Origin: Carposina sasakii
Taxonomy: Eukaryota; Arthropoda; Insecta; Lepidoptera; Carposinidae
DNA length: 64,000 nucleotides
Assembly: GCA_014607495.2 (NCBI GenBank)
Contig: CP053160.1
Location: forward strand, 8,618,001-8,682,000
Direction of reading: 5' to 3'
In this document: piece by piece, positions 35,801-47,800 of the stretch
Layout of the letters: every line of letters starts with the position of its first letter
Numbering within the stretch: the stretch's first letter is position 1
Translations under genes and position numbers: made by a program
The notes under the pieces: model-generated
Told to the model about the DNA's origin: nothing
The model's input: the letters and a program-made list of their open reading frames with translations, nothing else
Databases searched by the model: none

Positions 35801-38800
35801 ACTCGAAATCACATGTTTATTTTTCCCTATGTATGGAGAATTTTTAAATATCTCAGGAATTTTCATACAATCTTGAAATTTGATTTCGAGTCCCAAATTT
35901 TGTGGATAGGTTCTCTACAGTGGGTCCATGGCCATGGCCATTTTTTTAGAATTTTAATCCATCAAATCCATGGCCGTACGATTCCTTCGGGATAAACATA
36001 TGGTGATGGTATGACTAACCAGTAAAGAATCCGGCGACCGGCCTATGGACCCTTTTATATTAACAATCGAACGCAATGTTTAGTTAGATGATGATTAGAG
36101 TCGGTGCTATGATGATGAATATAGTGGCGGCAATAATGATGATTATTATATTGGTGTCGATGATAATGGTGATGGTATAACGAACCAGTAAAGAACCCAG
36201 CGACCACAGTCCCCAGCAGCGGTGTCTGGTATTTCTGGCTGACACGTCCGAGCCAGCGGTACAGTAGACCGTCCATAGACATCGCGTAGATGATGCGCGG
36301 GAGTGGAAACACTGCGCCTAAAAGACTGGGGGGGAGACGTTGTTATTACAGGGTCTACTTGACAGTCAGGTAGATACTGAAATTAACATTTTTACAGGGT
36401 TGCACTTGCATTGCGACAGCGCCTTACAACTATTCAAGTAAATTTCAGAGCTTAAATTTCATTTTTGTAGGTAGTCCTAAATTTTAAGATTTCCTACACC
36501 GAATTTGGTGCACAGATAGATCTCAATTATCTGTATTATCTCTATTGAGGGATCGCCCGCCACCGGGCCCTATACCCTCCGCTGACCCTCGGATCTGCCT
36601 ACTCATGATCACGAACACAAGACACTACAGTCGCAACGAGAAGCCAGATCCAAGCACCTAGCATGCAACCATAAATACATATCTGCTAATCCTCTGTATT
36701 ATGTTTTCGTTAATATTCGTTAATATATTTGTTAATATGATGTAATTATTGTCTTACCTGGAGCATAAAGCACATATAGCACCGACACTGACTACATATT
36801 TAGCCCACGTCCATCCTAACGTATCGTAGACGAAGGGGAATGGCGCTTTCTCGTTCTGTCAATGAAAGACATAAGTATTATAATCCATACTATTATTGCA
36901 TGCTTACGAATATTAAGTATAAATTCGAAATTAACTTTGTCTGTATGGCTTTCACGCCACCGATTTATTAGAAATTTGGTACACAGGTAGGTAGTCAGGT
37001 AGTAGCCTGAGATAGGGTATAACCAGTTTTTGCTTTTGCTTTTTTCTGTACTCACGTTTAGCATAGGCGAGAAGATCATTATTATTAATAACTTGCTAAA
37101 GTAAAGTAATTATTCACTATGGGTGCGCCCACCACCGGGCCCTACACCCTCCACTGACCCTCGGATCTGATAACTCATAACTGCGAAAACAGACACTTGC
37201 ACTAACTACAATCGCCATGAGAAACCAGACCCGAGCACCTAGCATGCAAGACGATACATTGCACTATTCCGAAATGAAAAACTAGATAAATAATCTACAT
37301 ATGTTTCGCCAACAACCGTGGCATCCTCAGGATTATAAAAATTAGTAAATTAGTAAACCACTAATTATTATGAACCTCTAAAACCCCAACACATTACTTA
37401 CATAAGTAATCGTCTTGCATGCTAGGTGCTCGGGTCTGGTTTCTAGTGGCGATTGTAGTTAGTGCAAATGCCTGTTTTCGCAATTATGAGTTATCAGATC
37501 CGAGAGTCGGTGGAGGGTGTAGGGCCCGGTGGTGGGCGCACCCATAGTGAATGTTTGAACTTCCGAATTGTAACGCCTAATACAATTTCATTTATAAAGT
37601 AATTATTTAAAGAGCAATATTTGGACCATGTAGGGCATGCACGAACTTCTTGACGATCTGTAAAGCAATCGTTTTACTTGAATACACGTAGAGACTGCAC
37701 CAACAGTCACTTGTTAAAAGATAAATGTAACATGAGTAGATAAATAAGAGTGACCTGACCAAAAGATCGACAGTCAATCGACGGTATCTAAAGATGGTAG
37801 TATGGATTAGTCAATCGATATGCTATAACGGACCAATTCATTGTCAGATCAGTCAATCAAGATCGACCGGCAATCGATCGATTGGTTAGTCGAACGGTAT
37901 CCGTTGATCAATTAATTAAAGCTACAAGATCAGTCGATGGACGTTATTCGATGCCGTTCATCAATGATGGATAGATTCTGGTGATGCCTTTATGCCGTGT
38001 AACCCGTAACGTCGGTGACTACCCGCCCTGGGTATCCTGTCACACAATAACCTGTCTATAAGTTCGTGCTTGCCGTACAGACGACCAGTATACAGGATGT
38101 CCCAAGAAATAGTGTCAAGCGGAAGTCCAAGGACAGAATACCCCTAGGGGTACCCGAATTACCCCCATGTATGTTCCGCGACTTTTTGTAGTTTTCGAGA
38201 TATGATTTTTTTTCATATTTTTTTGTTAAACCTTGGCTTATTTAACATTATTGGTCACAGAGACATCAATTGTTGAGATACAAGCTTGATTTTTTTTTCT
38301 GAAATAGGTGAACAGTAGCACTTGCAAAAACAAAAGCAATTGTGAGCCGATATGCTACTATTAAGCCATTAAAAAAATGTTGAATCCTAAGTTTGTTAAA
38401 ATGTTTAAATTAAAGATCTCTTTTGAAACGATTTAAAAAAAAAACTTATCCCAAAAATGTCTCCAAAATTATTTTTAAAAACTTGCCAATTTCGTCAGCT
38501 ATTTGCCATGTAAATTTGATTGAGCTATCTCCACGACTTCATACTTGAAAAAATGTTTGAAACACAGTAAGTCGAAAAAACTTAATTAAAAGATTGGGCC
38601 GAATAAAACTAAAAAAATGTTATTATTGATTGTTTATTATTAAATCACAAAAAGTTTTCGAAATGTCGCCCTTCCTGCTCGATACAAATTCTACATCGCC
38701 TTAAAAAAAATTCTTGTAGTCTACAAGACCATGTTAACAGGTCTATTGCGTGACGTCACTCAATACACGGGGCAGTTGAGCTGTAAGGGTGATTATGAGT

Positions 38801-41800
38801 GCAATTCTCGAAATTTACTACCTGAGTTGCGGCAAGGCAAGGGGAAGCGTGAGGTGAGGGAGCGGGGTTAGCGTTGGTCCATTGTGTTCGGCAGCTACCG
38901 GTCAGTTGACCATTTGCTTGCATTTGCGCCCGACGTTACTTCTTTACTAGCTCCTTTGTGATTATTTGACGAACTTTGCTTTCTTTACGGACTTTGGTTG
39001 CATATCGATTGGCTTTTGTGTGGTGTTACGAACTTTCTTAGACGACTTTGGCTTTCTCAACGGACTTCGGAGTGCACATCAATTGGGATTTCTAAGCGCA
39101 ATAAATTGGTGAGCTATGTCTTTCTCGTCAAGAGATTATGCACTTATGCATTACTTTTATGGCTATGCAAAAGGAAATGCTTCGGAAGCGGCTAGATTGT
39201 ATAGACAGCAGGTACAAAACAGTGGTGAACCTCAGCCTGAGACTTGGCCTGATCATCGTACAATTTTGCGAGTCCATAATAGTTACATGGAAGGTCGCCT
39301 ACCAGGTAGAAGACCCGGGCGTCCATCACAAATGCATGACCCAGATGTGGTCGATTCAGTGGTCGAAGAAGTGGCAAGAGACCCATCAGTTAGTGTCAGA
39401 ACCATAGAACGCCGCACCGGAATTCCAAAATCAGAAGCACATCGGATACTACAAAAAGAGGGATTTCACCCATATCATATTCAAAAAGTTCAGCAGCTTA
39501 AGCCCGAAGATTATCCGAGAAGGGTGGCGTTTTGTCAAGAAATGTTGCGGCGTCAAGCTGAAGACGCAAATTTTTTTAATACGATTTTGTGGACCGACGA
39601 ATCTCATTTTAAACGATGTGGAATTTTCAACATTCACAATTATCATTCTTGGAGCATTGAAAATCCACACATGACACGTGCCTCCAATTTTCAAGAACAA
39701 TTTAGTGTGAACTTGTGGTCAGGCGTCTTAAATGGACAGCTGATTGGCCCCTTTCAACTGCCTGACCGATTAAATGGCGAGTCCTACTTGGAATTTTTAC
39801 GGCAAGATCTCGACGGTCTTTTAGAAAATGTAGACCTATTAACGCGTAGAAATATGATATTTCAAAACGACGGCGCTCCATGTCACTTCGCGAGGATTGT
39901 CAGACAACATTTAACCGAAAGGTTTGGAGACAAGTGGATCGGCCGTGGGGGGCCCATTGCCTGGCCGCCACGGTCTCCCGACTTAAACCCCATCGATTTC
40001 TTCGTTTGGGGGTATTATAAAGAATTAGTTTACGCCAAGGATATCAGAAACATAGCGGAACTACGAACAAAACTAAGACAAGCAGAAGAAACAATAAAAA
40101 GCAACAGGGTAGCGTTCTTACGACTAAAAGAATTTTTTTTAAGGCGATGTAGAATTTGTATCGAGCAGGAAGGGCGACATTTCGAAAACTTTTTGTGATT
40201 TAATAATAAACAATCAATAATAACATTTTTTTAGTTTTATTCGGCCCAATCTTTTAATTAAGTTTTTTCGACTTACTGTGTTTCAAACATTTTTTCAAGT
40301 ATGAAGTCGTGGAGATAGCTCAATCAAATTTACATGGCAAATAGCTGACGAAATTGGCAAGTTTTTAAAAATAATTTTGGAGACATTTTTGGGATAAGTT
40401 TTTTTTTTTAATCGTTCAAAAGAGATCTTTAATTTAAACATTTTAACAAACTTAGGATTCAACATTTTTTTAATGGCTTAATAGTAGCATATCGGCTCAC
40501 AATTGCTTTTGTTTTTGCAAGTGCTACTGTTCACCTATTTTAGAAAAAAAAATCAAGCTTGTATCTCAACAATTGATGTCTCTGTGACCAATAATGTTAA
40601 ATAAGCCAAGGTTTAACAAAAAAATATGAAAAAAAAATCATATCTCGAAAACTACAAAAAGTCGCGGAACATACATGGGGGTAATTCGGGTACCCCTAGG
40701 GGTATTCTGTCCTTGGACTTCCGCTTGACACTATTTCTTGGGACACCCTGTATATAATAATAAATATTCACACACAACACAACACATTAACCTAGTCCCA
40801 CATTAAGATCCCTAAGGTCTTGTGTCGTGGGTACAAAGCAACGGTATATAAATACATAGATAAGTATATAAACATCCATGACTCGGAAACAAACGTCAAT
40901 ATTCATCATATCAATGTTTGCACCTACCGGGATTCGAACCCAGGACCTATGGCGCTGCAGGCAGGGCCACTACACCGATCGTCCGTCAGTATCGCTCCGT
41001 ACCTGCATATAATACGGTAACATGAGTGTGAGTACACTCGACACACCGAAGTAAGCCAGAAACACGATCAGTAGTGACGCTACCACCGCGAACGGTACTG
41101 CCTGCTGCGGCCGGCGTGCCTCCTCACCCGCCGTCGCCACGCAGTCGAACCCTGCGCGACACACGGACACATAGCTAAACACTCGGACACATAGCGACAC
41201 TCATACCCATAGCGTCACACTCGGACACATAGCGACACACTCGGGACACATTGCGACACACTCGGACACATAGCGACACACTCGGGACACATAGCGACAC
41301 ACTCGGACACATAGCGACACACTCGGACACATAGCGACACACTCGGGACACATAGCGACACACTCGGGACACATAGCGACACACTCGGGACACATAGCGA
41401 CTCACTCGAACACATAGCGACACACTCATACACATAGCATGAAATTGGCAAAGGCAAGATGTCTCACATTTACGCGACAAATTCACAGAGCTATGTAAAC
41501 TAGATACGTAAGTCTGGACTTGACGTATAAAAAAAAATTACATCTACAATACATCTTTCAGGCCAAATTCGTTCAATCTTAGCTTGAGAATAATAATATT
41601 TCCCAACTCCGCTTTCACAAGCAAAGAACATACACCTTTGTCTACTGATTACATTACTCTGTGAATTTGACGTTTAAATGTGAGATATCTCGCTCTCACC
41701 AAATTCATTCTACGGGCGCAGTAATAAATTCAGGTATCAATAAATTTGAAATAGTATATTTATGACCGTGTAAATTAAGGATGAAGAATTAGGGAAGTTC

Positions 41801-44800
41801 GTTTTAAGTCCATTTCGATAAATAGTTCCAGAGATATTTCCAAAATTTGAGACTCGAAATCACATTTTTATTTTTCAAGATTGTATGAAAATTCCTGAGA
41901 TATTTAAAAATTCTCCATACTATCGGGAAAAATATACATGTGATTTCGGGTCTCAAATTTTGTAGATACGGTCTCAAAATAGAACTAAGTAAACCAAACA
42001 TATAATTAAAAGGTTTTGCCTTTCAAGAATAACTATGAATTAACATATACAAACTCACCAATAAACCCGTAGAAGCAGACAGCCGCACCCTTGATGACCC
42101 CGGCTAGTCCGTAGGGTGCAAACCCTCCCGTGCCGAAGTCTTTTGTCTCTGACTTCGGTACCTCAGACTCGGGAATGCGCCAGTTACGAGTGTCCGCTAT
42201 ATAAGAATAACAGAAATTCTAAAATTCAACCTAATTTGCAGTGGTCGTATTACGTAAAATAAATTTCAAGAAAATTTTGACATTTCAACGCATATATTGT
42301 GCAATATTCGCTATCGCGCTGTGCCGGCTTTGCTATTGCAAATTAGGTACTAATCAGCCCCCTTATTACCTAACTAGAAAAAACAAAGCGATAGCGAATA
42401 TTGCACAAAAATCGCATTGCTTGTCAAATTTGTATTACGTAAAATGAATTTCAAAGGAACTTTGACATTTCAAGGCGAATATTGTACAATTTTCGCTATG
42501 GCTTTGCTTCGGCTTTGCTATTGCAAATTAGGTAATCAGGGGGCCAACTGCGCATGTCAATGTAACTCTCACCTTTAAAGGAGCCAGAGATGATGACAAA
42601 CAGCACGACACACAGGTTGATACCGGTGCAGAAGTTGTTGAACTTGGTTGACTCCTTCACGCCGAACGCGAGGCCCACTGGAATTTATTGTCTCAATATT
42701 ACACATGCACGGGTTTTCACTGCAGCTACAGAATGTTTACGGCCAGTTTCCAATGGTCATATAGACTGTCTGAACTATAAATTTGATGCTGTCATTCTCT
42801 AAAACTTGATCAATATAGACAACATAAAAAAAGGTGTAATACTACAGCTGGTACTCTTCCCGGGCATACTGTACAAGTCAGTAGAGGAACAAGAGGGTCT
42901 TGGTGTTTTGTAGGCGATGGGCTGACCACCTGTCACTACTAACCGAACTTGTACATCTCAACTATACCCTCAAAATTGGTCAGAAGTAGTACCATGTGGT
43001 TCTATCGGCCCTTGGTACTCTGCCTACCCCGTAAGGGATAAAGGCGTGATTGTATGTATGTATCAACTTTATCCTAGGTATACTTTTGCCATAATGTAAA
43101 AAGTATCACCGTAGGTATATAGGGTTGTAGAGTTTGATAAGACAGAACGAGAATTTGGGTGTTTATGAGACTCACTTATTTGCATTAGCAAATTTTGAAT
43201 ACATCAGCTGCATACCCTTCCACACATGTCGTAAGAGTCATGTAAGGAACTATCTCATGCGATGAGCTAGCAACATCGATTACATCAGCTTCCATTACAT
43301 GACCAATGATTTGGCGTTTACTTTATAGCCGGCTACCTACCTCGGGTATATCTAAGTGACAATCTATATGTCGTGGCCATATTGTTAAATTGATCATTTC
43401 ATGAAATGGTCGAGCATTTCATGAAGTGGTCGCATTTCATGAAGTGGCCAATTAAATTTGACCAGATCGTTAAATCGTCTACATTTCACGATTTTGTCAT
43501 CCACGTTTGGCCAAATCGTATTAACAGGATGTCCATAAAATCCGAATGTGGTAAGAGCTTATATAAATAATATATACCGTACACCATATATAAGTATACC
43601 ATAAGGTATGATGGTATGATTTTTTTTGCTATTATTTATGTGATATTTTCACAATATAATATTTAAAAACATAAAAGACTTTACAAAAGCGATCCGCATC
43701 TGGCACATCGCCGGACGCTGCCTGGGCACGCTCGCTCCGCTCGCTCGGCTCGTGCGTCATTTGTCATAGTCTAACCTAACCTAACCTAACCTATCGTAAT
43801 CTAAGGTTTTTGTTTAACAATATTATTATAAACCACCATTAAGTCTAATATACATTATACAATATAACACACTATCCGTGAACTTCTTCTGCATAGTCAC
43901 CCTACTCTCTTTAATTTGTTTTATAACCTAAAAAGAAAAATCCGCCATCTTCACACATAAATAAAACGCGCGCAGCGCCTCTACCGGTGATTCATGTAAC
44001 TATTTTACGATATGATCAATAATCTTGACCACTTCATGAAATGATCGGGCGTTTAGTTGCCCATATCGAGAAACGATTTTTAATCATCGATCTGCCCAAA
44101 CCATATCATGATGTGGCCAATAGACAGTTGAACTTTTCATAAAATGCGACCATTTCATGAAATGCTCGACCATTTCATGAAATGATCAATTCTACGATAT
44201 GGCCACGACATATACATAAAATAAAAATGTAACAGATCGCTGTCTGTACATGGAAGATAGTATATGAGAAAAAATATTATAGGAGACCTTTATCAACGCA
44301 GTAGAACCCAAAACGATGATTTTTGGAATTTTTGTCTGTTTGTCGGTTTGTCTGTTTGTCTGTGCGTTTGTGCACGCTAATCTCAGAAACGGCTGAACCG
44401 ATTTCGATGCAGTTTTCAGGAATATATTGTGACAGGTCCCACTTAACATATAGGCTACTTTGTATCCCGGGAAAAGGTTTTTATCCCGGATAATTTCGAC
44501 ATTTTGTTTTTTTTTTTGTAGTCCACGCGGACGGAGTCGCGGGCGTCCACTAGTTTTAGAATAAATATAAGGAAAGCAAGGCTAATTCTTTGGCCAAAAC
44601 AGCAGCTATGACAACCCTCTTCGCGTATAACTGCCAATTTTACAATACGAGTACATACATACTGATTTTTTTGTCGTCAACGTTCCCGAAAACTACGGAA
44701 TCTCCTCATCATCACGATCATTTTTCTTCATGGAAGCACACATGGGAAGAGTTTGGTTTCAAAGTTGAGTAAATAGACTGTGTTTTTATATGCACAGTCT

Positions 44801-47800
44801 TATATTTATAAATGCACATTGATGCGTGTAGCAAGATTTTTTCACGAGAAATTATTAATATCTGTCTATGAAAAAACTAGCATAAACACTGGACACTATA
44901 AATTTCACTCGATCAAGTAATAAAAAAAAATAAAAAAAATTGACATCGTTTCCCAACATTTTTTTTGGCATAAACTTACTTTATTTGATGTATAGAGTAC
45001 GTACCCTTCGTTAAGGGTGGCGAAAAAATATCCTGTATTATAAAACAAAGTCGCTTCCCGCTGTCTGTCTGTCTGTCCCTATGAGTATGCTTAAATCTTT
45101 AAAACCAAGAAACGGATTTTGATGCGGTTTTTTAAAATAGATATAGTGATTCCAGAAGAAGGTTTATATGTACCTATACAGTATGAAAATTTAACAAATT
45201 TTAGAGGTCTATACGAGTATGTATAGTCACTGACTGCGGTCACCAAACCCGCCTGCCCTGCGTGGTGACTATGGGCAAAACCCCCCTGTGGCAGTAGCCT
45301 TGTGGCGTACCCTGGGGGAAGCCTACGTCTAGCAGTGGTCTGCAATAGGCTGCAGAAGACGAAGAAGAATATGTATAGTATGAGCATTGAACTAATTCTA
45401 GAGGTTTATACGTATAGTATCTGCATTGCACCCGTGCCAATCTGAGGCGGATCGCTAGTTAAATATAAGGCAATGTTAATTCTCCGGCGAAAACAGCAGC
45501 TGTCACTTACGAGAGAACAGCATGATGACGGAGAACGCAAACAGGTCGGGGTAGCTCGCGAGGTGAGGCGAGTGCAGCGGCATCATCGCCTGCAGGTTAG
45601 ACGAGATGGCGCGGTCGAGCAACGAGTCCAGGTACTCGCTGAGGGCCTTCACTACCGAGGCTGCACCTGGGGCCGCGAGGGGTTTAACTCTTGTACCGAT
45701 GGAGTAAGTATTGGCAACATTGCAGCAGTACAACCATGAGCTCCCTTTTACAAAACTACTGGTATATGTTATCTTGCTTTCAAATGATTTTACTTCTTTT
45801 TAAGACTCCACGATGTAGATATTGGAAACCTACCAACCAAAATAGATAAATAAAACTAAATTTTCTAAAATACAAAGATTTTTTTTTTCATTACAATCCT
45901 TAGGAATGAGCCTTTTTACGCGGCGTAACGCAAACAATTCGCAAGCAAAATCTATGAGATATGACAGTTGGACGATAGCGTTACGGACCATCGAGAGGTT
46001 CGTGCTTGCCCCAACGTTCAGCAGTTTACTCGTAATAGACGGACAGATTAGCCGCGTGGTGCCGGCAGAGTAGAGTTTGTACCACCCCTGCCTACCCGTG
46101 GGTATCGTACGAGGCGATTAAGGGTTTCCGGGAGGTGGGCAGCAGCGCCTTCCGTACTGACAACATAGTCTGAAAATCACACTGCGGTCACCAACCCAGC
46201 GTGGTGACTATGGGCAAAACCCCCCTGTGGCTGTAGCCTTGTGGCGTGCCCTGGGGGAAGTCTACATCCAGCAGTAGGCTGAAGAAGACGGACAGATAAA
46301 CAAGCAGAGTTATTTTCGCTTTATTGGAGTAAATTATTACCTATAATATACTCGAGTATAAGATTCCACCCGATGAAGAACGCTATGAACTCTCCCACGC
46401 AGACGTAACTGTACACGTATGCGGAACCCGCTTTAGGGACTCGCGCGCCGAACTCAGCGTAACAGAGACCTGTCGACAATGGGTTAGTATTAACGAAGTG
46501 TTTCATAATCCATGCTTAGTGTCCTGTTTGCTTATATATGTCGTGGCCATATCGTAGAATTGATCATTTCATGAAATGGTCGAGCATTTCATGAAATGGT
46601 CGCATTTCATGAAAAGTTCAACTGTCTATTGGCCACATCATGATATGGTTTGGGCAGATCGATTATAAAAATCGTTTCTCGATATGGGCAACTAAACGCC
46701 CGATCATTTCATGAAGTGGTCAAGATTATTGATCATATCGTAAAATAGTTACATGAATCACCGGTAAAGGCGCTGCGCGCGTTTTATTTATGTGTGAAGA
46801 TGGCGGATTTTTCTTTTTAGGTTATAAAACAAATTAAAGAGAGTAGGGTGACTATGCAGAAGAAGTTCACGGATAGTGTGTTATATTGTATAATGTATAT
46901 TAGACTTAATGGTGGTTTATAATAATATTGTTAAACAAAAACCTTAGATTACGATAGGTTAGGTTAGGTTAGACTATGACAAATGACGCACGAGCCGAGC
47001 GAGCGGAGCGAGCGTGCCCAGGCAGCGTCCGGCGATGTGCCAGATGCGAATCGCTTTTGTAGTCTTTTATGTTTTTAAATATTATATTGTGAAAATATCA
47101 CATAAATAATAGCAAAAAAAATCATACCATCATACCTTATGGTATACTTATATATGGTGTACGGTATATATTATTTATATAAGCTCTTACTACATTCGGA
47201 TTTTATGGACACCCTGTTAATACGATTTGGCCAAACGTGGATGACAAAATCGTGAAATGTAGACGATTTAACGAAATTTAACGAAATGCTCGACCATTTC
47301 ATGAAATGATCAATTTTACAATATGGCCACGACATAATACACTAAGTGAGTTATGTGTTACTATGATTATCTGATATCTAATCCAATGTAAGATTCTTTT
47401 GTTAATATGTTACTTAGTTTTGACTGTGTCACTGGGAGCTTTCTTGCTATTTTTTCTTCCAAGCAGTGACACTTCACTGAAATAGTGTAATAGTAGAATC
47501 ATGCGGTGTGTCAGACCTAATGTTGGTTTTGCCATAAAGGAGAACTGTCTAGCAGCTCTCCTGGATTTCGTGTTTAGGCGACCTTAACTCCTATTAGCTC
47601 CACGTTGGTGGCTATTAAGCCCCGAATCGCCAACTTATGCCTGACAGACCTAAACAAATCGCACCTTGGGGTGGTGAGGACCGTTGCCAAAGCAAAATCT
47701 TTGCGATTTAATTTTTTAGGTTGTTTAAATTCACCTCCTTTTTTGTTTGGTAGCGGTTTCATTTTGGGGTGCGAACGTAGAAAGTAACTTATAAAAAGAC

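Noticed and set aside
41159..41439. CRISPR-like array, or a cysteine-rich repeat protein ([13 protein letters not shown] frames)
   Set aside because: Units are contiguous with no spacers, and the frames are open only because the repeat lacks stops. It lies in an intron; it is a minisatellite.
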